From: Kallipyga gabonensis
Lineage (GTDB): Bacteria > Bacillota > Clostridia > Tissierellales > Peptoniphilaceae
NCBI RefSeq assembly: GCF_001286805.1
Contig: NZ_CXYV01000002.1
Location: forward strand, 496,001 to 560,000
Reading direction: 5' to 3'
Length of the DNA: 64,000 nucleotides
In this document: positions 1 to 9,219 of the stretch, in pieces
Layout: every line of letters begins with the position of its first letter
Numbering within the stretch: position 1 is the first letter of the stretch
Translations under genes and position numbers: made by a program
Notes under the pieces: model-generated
Database searches by the model: none
Told to the model about the DNA's origin: nothing
The model's input: only the letters and a program-made list of their open reading frames with translations

Positions 1-451
1 GCTGTTCATCTTCTGAATACTCATCAGGAAGCATGGATTCGTATTTATTCAAGATGAACTTGAGTGTGGACTCCGTAACCTTGAACCGGTCATTGTTCTC
101 CACTTTGACATAGAGAGCCCAATTGACCCGGCTGATGATGAGGTCCAACTCGGCGGGGTTTGCAACTAAATAATTAATGATGTAATCAAGAAAAGAGATA
201 TAGCGGTCGAAGAGTCGGTCCCCCTGGCATTGGGCCTCCGCCCTGGCGATTAAATCGGTCATCCGGTCCAGAACAATATCTTCCACTAAATCTTCTTTAT
301 TCTTGAAATAGAGATAGAAGGTCCCCAGGCCATAATCCGTCTTCCGCATAATGTCGCGGATAGAAGTCTTTTCAAAGCCTTTTTCAATGAATAAGGAAAG
401 GGCTTCTTCCTTGATCCGGATCTCTTTCTCTTTTTTGATTTCCTCAATCAT
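1..451 (-). CDS. TetR-family transcriptional repressor, 3' part outside window
   Basis: The minus frame is open from ATG at 451 to the window edge, giving about 150 residues; the C-terminal ligand domain continues beyond position 1. The N-terminus carries a TetR helix-turn-helix: residues 10-55 include EEALSLFIEKGFEKTSIRDI followed by GTFYLYFKNKEDL, the classic recognition helix plus YFKNKEDL signature. The start is preceded by AGAAAGGAAGTG. The family binds palindromic operators and is released by a small ligand. Two palindromes lie in its own promoter (487-499 and 532-544), so autorepression is likely. The regulated partner gene is not visible; the divergent adhesin gene at 794 is a candidate target. 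The family assignment is secure, the ligand unknown. Confidence 0.88.
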   Translation of the reverse strand, partial: MIEEIKKEKEIRIKEEALSLFIEKGFEKTSIRDIMRKTDYGLGTFYLYFKNKEDLVEDIVLDRMTDLIARAEAQCQGDRLFDRYISFLDYIINYLVANPAELDLIISRVNWALYVKVENNDRFKVTESTLKFILNKYESMLPDEYSEDEQ

Positions 452-486
452 TTTGTCACTTCCTTTCTGTACATTATTTTGAAAAA

Positions 487-545
487 TGAACATCGTTCAT
501 TTTTCCGACGGAAAACATCATAGCACACGAATGAACAATGTTCAA
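487..545 (-). promoter_or_regulatory. Promoter of the TetR gene with two palindromic operators
   Basis: Read on the minus strand there is TTGAAC (540-545), a 17-base spacer and TATGAT (517-522), a good sigma-A promoter firing towards 451. Palindrome TGAACAATGTTCA (532-544) overlaps the -35 box and TGAACATCGTTCA (487-499) lies just downstream of the -10 box. The centres are 45 bp apart. Both have the form TGAAC-N3-GTTCA, typical of TetR operators. Autoregulation is inferred from position. Confidence 0.75.
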
Positions 546-621
546 CTTTTTTTACACTTTTTTGAAAAATTCGAAAAGGTCCTTCAAGAACCCAGATTTT
601 ACTTTCGTTAACTAATTTTTA

Positions 622-650
622 TTGACAATAAAAGCGAGAAAATTTAGAAT
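622..650 (+). promoter_or_regulatory. Sigma-A promoter of the 794-6520 adhesin gene
   Basis: TTGACA (622-627), a 17-base spacer and TAGAAT (645-650) form a near-consensus promoter. Transcription would start near 657, leaving a 5' leader of about 137 nucleotides before the ATG at 794. Confidence 0.75.
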
Positions 651-750
651 GAATTTAATAGTGGGTTATTCTGTAATTTATCGAAAAGAAAACGCTACCC
701 CCTTCCTTTTCTTTTATGGTTTCAGGAAGCGGAGTGTGCGTTTTTATCCC

Positions 751-770
751 GTCTTCTCATTGGAGAAGAT
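751..770 (+). other. Stem-loop in the 5' leader of the adhesin gene
   Basis: TCTTCTC (752-758) pairs perfectly with GAGAAGA (763-769) across a 4-base loop, extended by a G-T pair. It ends about 13 bases before the AGGGGG ribosome binding site (783-788). There is no T tract, so it is a leader structure rather than a terminator; any role is unknown. Confidence 0.4.
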
Positions 771-793
771 AAGACATCCTTTAGGGGGTCATC

Positions 794-3700
794 ATGAAAC
801 AACGGAAGTCAAACCATATTCGAAAACGAGGCTGGGCCATCTTTTTAGCCATATGTATGGTTTTGCCCTTTCTCTCTCCATTTTTCTCCAATTTATCTCT
901 TGCCCAATCCACCGGTCGCTTTTTCCCTTCCAATAAATATATGTTGGCAAACCCGGGGGAAAGTCAGACCTCAGTCATGGCCGAGCAAAACACCGGGACC
1001 TCATTTTCCGTCAAGGACCAGTACGGGCGACCGGTCAACAATATATACTTTGTCATCACGAACATATCCACCGGTAAAACCTATTTTGGAAGAGCCAGCG
1101 ATGGCGTCCTTTATTTTTATGATTCAACCAGCTATTCCATTTCCTCCATTGAACAAGTAGGCTTCCGGGAAGGTCAATATCACGATGTTAAAGTCTATGA
1201 CCAAATGGGTGATACCGAGAACTATACGCTGGATGCCGGTGTACTTCTTGCTCGATTCTATCTCAACAATGGACAGGTTTATTTTTATGAGGGAAGTAGC
1301 ACAAATCTTGTTCTCCAAAGTACCTTGCCGCCCTCTCCGACATCATCGACCCAGATTACGGCACGGGATAATCATGACCATCCCGCCCAAGGGATTGCCT
1401 TCCGACTCTATAAAGAGGGAGAGACGAATATTCAGGAATATCTCCTTTCTGACGAGGAAGGGAAATTAGTCTATTCAGCGAATAATGCTCCTTTTGATGC
1501 GAAAGATTTGGATCCTGGAACCTATACGCTGAAAGTGACTCCGCAGTCTTCCACGGATCATGCCAAGGCCACTTATTCCATGGATGCCACCCAAGTTTAT
1601 ACCACCATCACAGTGACTGAGGATGGGGAGGGAAAAAAGGAAGTGGTCTTTTCTCCCGATGGAAGCCAGATTTTACACTTTCCTCTCATTGCGGATCTTC
1701 CCAAAGGGGAGGCGGACCTGACGGTGGAAAAAACCGGTGAAAATGGCGATCCGCTTTCCGGCGTTACCTTTCAATTGCAGGGTCCCGTTGATAGCGATAC
1801 GCCCGGTCATTGGACCTCTTTGCCAACAAATGGTGATGGGGAGACCGTTTTTTCAAAGCTGGCTTATGGGGAGTATCTCTTGACGGAGATTTCCGCACCC
1901 GAAGGATACATCGTCAACAAGCAGGTGATCCATGTGATGCTGGGCAAGGATTCCGATGTTCCCTATGTGGGCGGGAAAGATGTGACATCGCGGCTGAGCT
2001 TGCAGTCGGTGGCTTGGAACGCGCCACATGTTGAGGGGGGGGTAAATACAATTTACCCAAACCAGGCGGAATCCCTATCGGTTGATGCGGTGATTCAGGT
2101 GCCGACCAGTGGTGAACCCATTGTGCCGGGAGACTTTTTTACCATTCAGCTTTCCGAAAATGTGGACACCTATGGCCTGGTTCGTTCAGAGGACCAGGGG
2201 TTGGATATTTTTGCCAATGGGGGGAAACTTGCGGAAGGGAAGTTCGATCCCGATACCCGAACCATCACCTATACCTTCACGAACCTGGTCAAGAGCTTTA
2301 CCTCCAACCAAATCAAACTCCACACCGTTCTCTTTATCGATAAGGTTCAGGTCCCCGAGGAGGTAAAGGATCCGCCGTATCTGACAATTTCTTATGGCCT
2401 GGCGGGAAGGACAAGCTCGGAATCCGATTTTCGGGTTCTCTATCGCCCCTATTACTATCCCCAGGTAACCGGCGGCTCCAATATCGGGACCATGTATTCC
2501 ATTTATAATCCGGACAAAAAAACGGCGACGACCTATATTTATGTCAACCCTCTGACCAACCAGCTTAAGAAATCCAAGCTGGAGATTTCGGGAAAGGGGT
2601 CCGTATTGGTCAATGCCCTGACCGATGTCACCGTTTACGAAGGTGGTCCAAATTCGGAGGCCATGGTTCCTTCCTGGGGGCTTATTCCGGATAATCTGAC
2701 AAAGGTAGGGGATCTCAACCCCGTGATCGATGGCAATGCGAATAAGATCACCATCGACCTGGGGGACAAGCTGGCCGGGGGAAGTCAGTCCTACATTGTC
2801 AAGGTCACAACGGGATATGACCCCGCCTCCAAGGATGACCTGGGCATGGTGGCCAAATTATACGGTTATTATAACGGCTATTGGAGCCGGTACTATGGCT
2901 ACCAGTACTACGATTATGATTGGTCCGCCGCTCAAACCTATATGAAGTTCTATGAACATGAAGGAACGGCAACCGGGGTGACTTTTACCGCTTCGGTGAA
3001 GGTGTCCAATGCCAAAAATAGGATCGAGTGGACTAAGGTGAATGCCTCCGGTCTTCCCTTGGAAGGGGCGGAATTCACCCTTGTCCGGGTGACGGAGGAA
3101 GGAGAAGTGGTTGTCTTGAATGACCTCCGGTCCCTTCGAGACGGCCGCCTGTCCGCTTCCGGCCTTGGACCCGGAGACTACCGTTTATATGAAACCAAGG
3201 CTCCGGAGGGCTATGAGGTGCCCAAAGACCGTGAAGGGAAACCCATGCCCATCGCCACTTTTTCAGTGGATGAAGATGGCGTCATTCAGAACCCCCAACC
3301 CGAGGACGGGAAGCTGGTGAACGGCCGAAATGAAGGGCGTTTCTCCATCCATAAGACGGATAATGCGGACGAGGAAGCGGATCGCCTGCCCCTGGAAGGG
3401 GTAGAATTTACCCTTACTCCCTTAATGGAAAATGATGGGGAATGGATTCCGGATCCTTCCAAGCCGGTAATAAAGAAAACAACCGATGCCGAGGGAAATC
3501 TGACTTTTGCCGGCCTGGCCATGGGAAAGTACCAATTGAAGGAATCCAAACCGGCAGGGGGCTATCTCCTGGGGGAAAAGACCTGGACGGTGGAGGTTAA
3601 GGAAGAAACGCTGGCGTCAACCCAGGTCAAGCGGATTGTCACCGTGGTGACAGAGGATGCATCCCCCCTATCCGCCCCCGTACAAGGGATGAATAAAGGG

Positions 3701-6520
3701 GGATGGGTAGAAAGTTCGACCGGGGACCGGGCTCTTGAGAAAGAGGCCGGTCAGGCCTTGAGTCTTCTTCCGGAAACTAAGGCTCTCCTTTTGAACGCTC
3801 CTGCGGAGCCCGGCCGTCAAGGGTCATCGCCCGTCCTGCGTGCCGCCGGGAATGGCAAGTATCAATATAAAAACCCGCTCGAAATCGATGGGACGACCTG
3901 GCCGGAGAACGTCCAGGAAGTGGATGTTGACGGAGATACGAAGGCGGACTACAAGATCAGCCAGACTATGGTGCCGGATGGAAATATCCCCGGGCAATAC
4001 AAAGTCGATGTAAAAGTGGAGAAAATGCCGGAGACTATGGAGCTGGTCATTTTGATGGACAACTCATCGGCTTTCAGCCAACTTTCCGGCAACAAGATCG
4101 ACCGCCTCCAATGGGGAGGTGTGGACGGTGGGGCATTAGAGGCAGTCCCCACAGCCTATCAATGGCTGGACTATTATTTTGGCGGCAATCGGAGCGGCCA
4201 GGGAGCACAGAAGGGCCGGATTACCGACCTTCTCAAGGAAGTCCAGAAAACCTACCCGGATGCCAAGGTGACGCTGATCGGTGCGGGGGGAGCGAAATCC
4301 TCCGTCAACTATTGGATGACCAATCCCTACACCAGCCTGCCCATCAATGAGGCCATTGCCAAGAACGGTCAGCTGAATGCCAGCGGGGTCTATAATCCGA
4401 ATGCTCCCGAACCGAGATGGGACTTTATCGGCGGCTGGGGCCGAAAAGGATTAAAGGAAGCCATGCAATTGTCCTATGATACCCTGAGAAATTCCCCGGC
4501 ACAGAAAAAAGTCTTCTTCCACTTGCAGGGAATGCCAACCTTTAAGGCCGATATTTTGACGAAACCCTATCTTGTCTGGTGGGATAGCGAAGAGACCAAT
4601 GACGCCCGAAGAAACTTTGGTCGGATCCGGGAGATCGCACAGGTCAACTGGCTGGTCGAGTTGGATCCTTCCGAATATGATAGCGACTTTATTTCGCCCG
4701 ACGAGTATGCAAGTTACGGTCTTCCAGATCCCGCCAGTGTTCATTTTTTACAAAAAGCCAAACAATATTGGAAAGATAAGGACCAATATTGGTATCAAGC
4801 GGATCATCAACCTATGGAGACAGCTTACAATACCGCCATGGCCGATATTGCCAGGAATATGACGACGGGGTCGCTTGGCAACGAAACTCTGGATTTCCGC
4901 ATCAAGCTGGCGGACAATGTTCTTTGGCGAAATCCATCCGATTCCACCATGACCGATGCAGGAGTAACCTTTGATTCCGCCAACGGATCCCTGACAAAGT
5001 CCAACTTTAGTCTGAACGCCGACCAGCCCCTGACCTTCTCCTATTACGTTAAAGCGAATGCCCAGGCTGCAGGAGCCAAGCTCAACACTTTTGAGAATAT
5101 CAACCAGTCGGCGACCAGCGGTCTCCGGGTCAATACGACGGCTGACGATGGGACGCTCACATCGGTGACGTCTCCCCTTCCCATTCCTCAGCTGCGTATT
5201 CCCGGGTGGGAGACCCAGGTATTTAAGCATTGGTATGGGAATTCTCCAGAGGATAATGCTCGTTTCCAGACTTTTCCTGAATCAGGGCCGAATCCGCCGA
5301 TGGAACCGGTGAAACCGATTGGGCTGGGGCAACGTAAGGAATCCCAGGTCTTGATTTATTCGGATCAATCCTATGCTGATGATCCGGAAACCAGGATCGC
5401 CATGGCCCAGCGGATGAAGACACCTTATGAGGATATGACCTTTGCCCAACTCCTGCCCTACTACGACAACAATGGGGCAGTCATCAATTACCAGGCGACG
5501 GAATACCATGACCCCCTGTTCCACACCAAGACCAATCTGATCCAAGATGAAAACACTTTGAAGCAAACCTTCTATATCGGTGCCCAACTGGACCCGGTCA
5601 TTGTGACGACGGATATTGAGGTGACGAAGGAGTGGGGGCCGGGAACGAAGGTAGAGGATCAGGTTCCCGTACAGGTTTATCTGGAAGCTTTCCGGGTGAA
5701 TGGGGATGGGAGCCGGTCGGCACTTTCCGCGGAAGACCTGCAGGCCCTTTTGGAAGGGAAGGCAAGTGAGCTTACCCTTGATGGTTCTACTGGCTGGAAG
5801 GGGACCTTCAAGGACCTGCCGACGAGCCAAATCGTGGATGGACAGGCCAGTGAAATTGTCTACCGCGTGAAAGAAGAGGCATTGCCCGGGTTTGACGTGT
5901 CCTATCTTTATGACTACCGGGAGCTGGAAGATAATGATGGTTCGATTCGCCCCGCGCATTACTACACCATTATCAACCAGAAGCATGAACTATTGAAAGT
6001 GGCCAATGAACCCAACCAGGTTAATTTTTATAAGGTGAACGGCAGCGGAAAACCCCTGGCCGGTGCCAGGTTTACCCTGCAGAGAAAGGATGGAGAGGAG
6101 TGGATCGATGTAGAGGGCTATGTCGATTTTACAAGCCGAGAAGTGGGGGAAGGCGAAAGCAGAAGCCAGGAGATCCATCTGGAAAAGCTCGATTCGGGCC
6201 AATACCAGCTCAATGAGATCACTTCGCCCAGTGGCTTCAAGGAACCGACGAATCCCGTTGCCAGTTTTTCTGTTTCCCCAGAAACGGGTAAGATAGAAAA
6301 AGTGAAAGCAATGGGAGTGGCGGGTACATTAATTTCCGGTCATACCATTGCGAACATTCCGGAGGTGGAGTTCTATGTTTTGCCATCAACTGCAGGACCG
6401 GGCACTCTTCTTTTCACCTTTGTGGGGACCATGCTCATCGCTTTGGCACTGAGTTTGCAGGAGACTTCACCGATAAGGAGTTTTCATGCCGGAAGAAAAA
6501 ACGGTAGGAATAAGGCTTAA
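794..6520 (+). CDS. Giant multi-domain sortase-anchored adhesin (Cna-B/SpaA, vWA-like)
   Basis: This is a 1908-residue secreted surface protein starting at ATG 794 behind AGGGGG. Residues 1-38 are a signal peptide. SpaA/Cna-B-type beta domains occur near 185-255, 305-390 (ending in an E-box, LLTEISAPEGY), 740-840 and 845-940, with a classic Cna-B fold at 1605-1712 and a last SpaA domain at 1742-1826. Residues 396-735 form a tyrosine-rich Ig-like adhesin module. Residues 1075-1380 resemble a von Willebrand A domain with a degenerate MIDAS (DNSSA around 1089). The C-terminus has LPSTA (1863-1867), a hydrophobic segment and a basic tail: a sorting signal with A in place of the canonical G. Cna-B domains usually self-lock by Lys-Asn isopeptide bonds. 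It is likely an adhesin or pilus-tip-like protein. No sortase is adjacent; the nearest are at 48000-49780. Confidence 0.88.
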   Translation: MKQRKSNHIRKRGWAIFLAICMVLPFLSPFFSNLSLAQSTGRFFPSNKYMLANPGESQTSVMAEQNTGTSFSVKDQYGRPVNNIYFVITNISTGKTYFGRASDGVLYFYDSTSYSISSIEQVGFREGQYHDVKVYDQMGDTENYTLDAGVLLARFYLNNGQVYFYEGSSTNLVLQSTLPPSPTSSTQITARDNHDHPAQGIAFRLYKEGETNIQEYLLSDEEGKLVYSANNAPFDAKDLDPGTYTLKVTPQSSTDHAKATYSMDATQVYTTITVTEDGEGKKEVVFSPDGSQILHFPLIADLPKGEADLTVEKTGENGDPLSGVTFQLQGPVDSDTPGHWTSLPTNGDGETVFSKLAYGEYLLTEISAPEGYIVNKQVIHVMLGKDSDVPYVGGKDVTSRLSLQSVAWNAPHVEGGVNTIYPNQAESLSVDAVIQVPTSGEPIVPGDFFTIQLSENVDTYGLVRSEDQGLDIFANGGKLAEGKFDPDTRTITYTFTNLVKSFTSNQIKLHTVLFIDKVQVPEEVKDPPYLTISYGLAGRTSSESDFRVLYRPYYYPQVTGGSNIGTMYSIYNPDKKTATTYIYVNPLTNQLKKSKLEISGKGSVLVNALTDVTVYEGGPNSEAMVPSWGLIPDNLTKVGDLNPVIDGNANKITIDLGDKLAGGSQSYIVKVTTGYDPASKDDLGMVAKLYGYYNGYWSRYYGYQYYDYDWSAAQTYMKFYEHEGTATGVTFTASVKVSNAKNRIEWTKVNASGLPLEGAEFTLVRVTEEGEVVVLNDLRSLRDGRLSASGLGPGDYRLYETKAPEGYEVPKDREGKPMPIATFSVDEDGVIQNPQPEDGKLVNGRNEGRFSIHKTDNADEEADRLPLEGVEFTLTPLMENDGEWIPDPSKPVIKKTTDAEGNLTFAGLAMGKYQLKESKPAGGYLLGEKTWTVEVKEETLASTQVKRIVTVVTEDASPLSAPVQGMNKGGWVESSTGDRALEKEAGQALSLLPETKALLLNAPAEPGRQGSSPVLRAAGNGKYQYKNPLEIDGTTWPENVQEVDVDGDTKADYKISQTMVPDGNIPGQYKVDVKVEKMPETMELVILMDNSSAFSQLSGNKIDRLQWGGVDGGALEAVPTAYQWLDYYFGGNRSGQGAQKGRITDLLKEVQKTYPDAKVTLIGAGGAKSSVNYWMTNPYTSLPINEAIAKNGQLNASGVYNPNAPEPRWDFIGGWGRKGLKEAMQLSYDTLRNSPAQKKVFFHLQGMPTFKADILTKPYLVWWDSEETNDARRNFGRIREIAQVNWLVELDPSEYDSDFISPDEYASYGLPDPASVHFLQKAKQYWKDKDQYWYQADHQPMETAYNTAMADIARNMTTGSLGNETLDFRIKLADNVLWRNPSDSTMTDAGVTFDSANGSLTKSNFSLNADQPLTFSYYVKANAQAAGAKLNTFENINQSATSGLRVNTTADDGTLTSVTSPLPIPQLRIPGWETQVFKHWYGNSPEDNARFQTFPESGPNPPMEPVKPIGLGQRKESQVLIYSDQSYADDPETRIAMAQRMKTPYEDMTFAQLLPYYDNNGAVINYQATEYHDPLFHTKTNLIQDENTLKQTFYIGAQLDPVIVTTDIEVTKEWGPGTKVEDQVPVQVYLEAFRVNGDGSRSALSAEDLQALLEGKASELTLDGSTGWKGTFKDLPTSQIVDGQASEIVYRVKEEALPGFDVSYLYDYRELEDNDGSIRPAHYYTIINQKHELLKVANEPNQVNFYKVNGSGKPLAGARFTLQRKDGEEWIDVEGYVDFTSREVGEGESRSQEIHLEKLDSGQYQLNEITSPSGFKEPTNPVASFSVSPETGKIEKVKAMGVAGTLISGHTIANIPEVEFYVLPSTAGPGTLLFTFVGTMLIALALSLQETSPIRSFHAGRKNGRNKA

Positions 6521-6533
6521 GAAAGGAGTCAAC

Positions 6534-7499
6534 ATGGAATTTCAGAAAGTAGTGATCTTGGGAGGCGGTGTCCTGGGTGCACAAATCGGCCTCATGAGTG
6601 CCTATACCGGCCACGACACCACCCTTTGGATGCGGAGTGAGGGGACCATCGGCCGGACAAAGCCTCGCCTGGAGAAATACAGCAAGCAGATGATCGAATC
6701 CCTGGCCAGAGCCAAGGCCCTGATCGGGAACCCCCTGGGTGCCTACCTCTATCCTCGGGCTTTGATCAAGGACTGGAACAAGGTCACGGCCGAAGAAATT
6801 GATGACCTCATGGCTATGGCCCAGAAGAACTTTGAAGAGAAGATCCACCTGGAACTGGACATTGATAAGGCCCTGGCCGATGCGGACATCGTCATCGAGG
6901 CCATGGCGGAGAATCCCCAGGCCAAGATTGACCTCTATACGAAGATTAAGGACAAGATGGAGGATAAGACCATCCTCTGCACCAACTCCTCCACCCTCTT
7001 GCCCTCAACCTTTGCCGAATATACCGGCCGGCCGGACAAGTTCATGGCCCTGCATTTTGCTAATGAAATCTGGGCCCACAACACCGCCGAGTGCATGGGC
7101 CATCCGGGCACGTCCCCCGAGACCTATGAGGCGGTGGTCCGCTTCGCCCAGGAGATCCAGATGGTCCCCATCCAGCTCCACAAGGAACAGCCCGCCTACG
7201 TCCTGAATTCCCTCCTGGTCCCCTTGCTGGACGCTGCTCAGCAGCTTTGGGGGAAGGGCGTTGCCGATCCCGAGACCATCGATATGACCTGGCGGATTGC
7301 CACCGGCGCCCCCGCCGGTCCCTTCCAGATCATGGACATCGTCGGCTTGGAGACGGTCTACAACATCGGCTCCATGAAGCCCGATGCCCAGGATCCGGAC
7401 TCCCTCAACCACAAGATCCTGACCATGATCAAGGAGAAGATGGACCGCGGAGAAACCGGCGTCAACGCCGGCAAGGGATTCTACGACTACAAGAAATAG
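6534..7499 (+). CDS. 3-hydroxyacyl-CoA dehydrogenase family protein
   Basis: This 321-residue NAD-dependent enzyme oxidises or reduces a 3-hydroxyacyl-CoA/3-ketoacyl-CoA pair. The start at ATG 6534 is chosen over an upstream in-frame ATG at 6486 because GAAAGGAG sits 5-6 bases before it and the nucleotide motif VVILGGGVLGAQIG begins at residue 6, as expected for this Rossmann fold. The downstream DIVIEAMAEN strand and the MALHFANEIW segment, which holds the likely catalytic His, fit the family. The C-terminal helical domain includes a P-A-G-P-F-Q-I-M-D-I-V-G-L stretch typical of the 3HCDH dimerisation domain. Length matches 3-hydroxybutyryl-CoA dehydrogenases, but no crotonase, thiolase or acyl-CoA dehydrogenase is adjacent, so the substrate cannot be fixed. 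The gene follows the adhesin gene by 13 bases and ends at a strong terminator. Confidence 0.88.
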   Translation: MEFQKVVILGGGVLGAQIGLMSAYTGHDTTLWMRSEGTIGRTKPRLEKYSKQMIESLARAKALIGNPLGAYLYPRALIKDWNKVTAEEIDDLMAMAQKNFEEKIHLELDIDKALADADIVIEAMAENPQAKIDLYTKIKDKMEDKTILCTNSSTLLPSTFAEYTGRPDKFMALHFANEIWAHNTAECMGHPGTSPETYEAVVRFAQEIQMVPIQLHKEQPAYVLNSLLVPLLDAAQQLWGKGVADPETIDMTWRIATGAPAGPFQIMDIVGLETVYNIGSMKPDAQDPDSLNHKILTMIKEKMDRGETGVNAGKGFYDYKK

Positions 7500-7638
7500 A
7501 GTGGCTCATGGCCCCGCAAGGGGGAAGCCCGGCACATTGTTCTCTATGCCGGCCTAGCTGTTCTTTCAGTAGCCTGTCTTGGAAAACTCTATTTCCGGGC
7601 AAAAAAGATGATGAGGCATAAAAGATACTATGCAAGGC

Positions 7639-7679
7639 GACCCCCGCATCCGCTCCTGGCGGACAGCGGGGGTCTTTTT
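7639..7679 (+). terminator. Rho-independent terminator after the hydroxyacyl-CoA dehydrogenase gene
   Basis: GACCCCCGC (7639-7647) pairs with GCGGGGGTC (7666-7674), with an inner TCCG/CGGA helix, followed by CTTTTTG. Bases 7500-7638 contain no credible gene. Confidence 0.85.
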
Positions 7680-7743
7680 GTGGGGGAGATGCTGAATTCG
7701 ACTCCTGGGGAAACCTCCAACTCAGATAATCTAGGATTTAGCT

Positions 7744-7953
7744 ATTTATCAGAACTCTAGACCCTGCTATATTTGAGAACCAATAAATTGTCAGGGTTTC
7801 TGACCCTGATAATTTTATATTTTTACAAAATAGCAGGGCCTTTTTTGACCCTGCTATTTATCTGATCCGGCAAATTGTCAGGGTTTTATACCCTGATATT
7901 CTTGCGATTTGTTTAATTAACAGGGCCATTTTTACCCCTGATATTTTTGAGAT
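7744..7953 (+). repeat. CAGGG/CCCTG hairpin array, left part (split by the IS element)
   Basis: About five degenerate units of 42-45 bp, each built as CAGGG, a 6-10 base gap, CCCTG, then an AT-rich linker of the form ATATTCTT-N2-GATT-N3-CAAATTG. The best stem is the perfect 11-bp pair AAATAGCAGGG/CCCTGCTATTT around 7820-7860. The array resumes at 9357 after the IS, and related arrays lie at 22685-22966 and 54635-54937. Every hairpin has alternative short-loop and long-loop partners. There is no coding potential. Confidence 0.8.
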
Positions 7954-8026
7954 TGACATGTCCCCCTAAAAGTAGAGTCTCAGAAGAGAACAAGTTACAA
8001 TGAAGAAAGAGACTGAGGAGGATGAC

Positions 8027-8353
8027 ATGGCAAGACGCAGATATACGAAATCATTTCGAAAGAAAGTTGTTGACGAAGCATTAAGGCCGGAGATGGAGGG
8101 GAAGGAATTTTTGGTTGCAGAAAAATATAATATCCGGCCTTCAACCGTCTGTCGCTGGATGGACCTCTACCTAAAGTATGGAGAAACGGCCCTTTGTGCC
8201 AATGCTCAGCAAATTTATGCTTCTCAGAGTAAGGAGAGTAGAGCCTACAAAAAGTTAGAGACAGAGAAAAATAAGGAAATTGCTGAACTGAAAGAAGAGG
8301 TAGAGATCTTAAAAAAAGCCGCGGCCTTTCTAACCAAGATCCAAAGAGACTAA
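8027..8353 (+). CDS. IS3-family transposase OrfA
   Basis: A 108-residue protein with an N-terminal helix-turn-helix (YTKSFRKKVVDEAL ... RPSTVCRWMDLYLKYG) that recognises the IS ends, and a C-terminal leucine-rich coiled coil (KLETEKNKEIAELKEEVEILKKAAAF). ATG 8027 is preferred over the in-frame ATG at 8000 because AGGAGG ends five bases before it. Near the 3' end the heptamer A AAA AAA (8311-8317) is in the right phase for a -1 ribosomal shift into orfB, the usual IS3 way of making the OrfAB transposase. Confidence 0.88.
   Translation: MARRRYTKSFRKKVVDEALRPEMEGKEFLVAEKYNIRPSTVCRWMDLYLKYGETALCANAQQIYASQSKESRAYKKLETEKNKEIAELKEEVEILKKAAAFLTKIQRD
8311..8317 (+). promoter_or_regulatory. Probable programmed -1 frameshift site between orfA and orfB
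   Basis: In the orfA frame the bases read TTA AAA AAA GCC, providing the slippery heptamer A AAA AAA. After a -1 slip the frame is open through SRGLSNQDPKRLKFALMYRF into orfB, with no stop. IS3 elements commonly use A6-7G slippery sites here. Confidence 0.7.
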
Positions 8354-8364
8354 AGTTTGCATTG

Positions 8365-9219
8365 ATGTACCGGTTCCGAAAAGAACATGCAATCGTTAGA
8401 ATGGCCAAGGTATTAGAAGTCTCTGAAAGTGGCTACTACAAATGGCTGAGACGCCAAGCATCCTGGAGTCTACGCGACATTGAAAACATTGAAATCACCG
8501 AAGAGATCGAAAAGATCTATAGCGAAAGCCGGGCAGTGTATGGGATTCGCAAGGTGACGGCGGAACTGAATGCCCAGCGTCAGCAAGAGGGGAAGTCGCC
8601 GGTGAATCACAAACGTGTGGAGAAGATTATGCGAGAGAAGGGATGGCATTCTCGGGTAAGGCGGAAATATGTTGTAACAACAGATTCTTCGAAAACAAAA
8701 AAGCCGGCCGACAATCTCTTACAAAGAAACTTTTCCGCAAAAGCACCTGGAGAGAAGCTCATTAGTGACACCACCTATGTTTCCACTCACCAAGGCACCT
8801 TGTATGTCGCTGTTATTTTAGACCTCTATGGAAGAATGCCTGTAGGACTTGCCATGGGAAGAAGAAATGACCAGAACTTAGTCATCGACTGTTTTGAAGA
8901 TGTGCTCGCCAGGCACCACCTAAAGCCGAATTGCCTAATTCACTCCGACCGGGGATCCACCTATGCTTCGGAGGCCTACCAGAAGCTCTTAAAGAAAAAT
9001 CATGTTCGCTGCAGTATGAGTAAGAAAGGAGATTGTTGGGATAATGCGGCGATGGAAAGCTTTTTTGGGAAGATGAAGGCAGAGTGGTTGTACAACACAC
9101 CAAAAACCATTCTTGAAGCCAAGCAGCTGGTCTTTGAATATGTATGGCACTTTTATGCGAAGAGAAGAAGACATGCTTCTCTTGCATACCGAACACCCCA
9201 TGAGTTCTTTTACCAATAA
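8365..9219 (+). CDS. IS3-family transposase OrfB (DDE catalytic domain)
   Basis: The catalytic part of the transposase, 284 residues from ATG 8365 (a TTG at 8362 precedes it); it is more likely made as an OrfAB fusion by frameshifting at 8311-8317. An N-terminal HTH_21-like segment (IVRMAKVLEVSESGYYKWL, then EIEKIYSESRAVYGIRKV) precedes the RNase-H-like rve domain. The three acidic catalytic residues are visible: D in SDTTYVS, D in HSDRGSTY and E in AAMESFFGKMKAE, with the usual DRG and DNAAMESFF motifs. The C-terminus (RRRHASLAYRTPHEFF) is complete. The last part of the gene is duplicated in 9268-9353. Confidence 0.92.
   Translation: MYRFRKEHAIVRMAKVLEVSESGYYKWLRRQASWSLRDIENIEITEEIEKIYSESRAVYGIRKVTAELNAQRQQEGKSPVNHKRVEKIMREKGWHSRVRRKYVVTTDSSKTKKPADNLLQRNFSAKAPGEKLISDTTYVSTHQGTLYVAVILDLYGRMPVGLAMGRRNDQNLVIDCFEDVLARHHLKPNCLIHSDRGSTYASEAYQKLLKKNHVRCSMSKKGDCWDNAAMESFFGKMKAEWLYNTPKTILEAKQLVFEYVWHFYAKRRRHASLAYRTPHEFFYQ

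Noticed and set aside
622-936. 104-codon frame in the leader of the first adhesin gene
   Set aside because: It overlaps the adhesin start in another frame, begins at the promoter itself and lacks a ribosome site.
7500-7640. Frame continuing after the dehydrogenase TAG that would encode a hydrophobic segment and a basic tail (HIVLYAGLAVLSVACLGKLY)
   Set aside because: No start codon or ribosome site of its own, and a strong terminator lies within it. Read-through is possible but unsupported.
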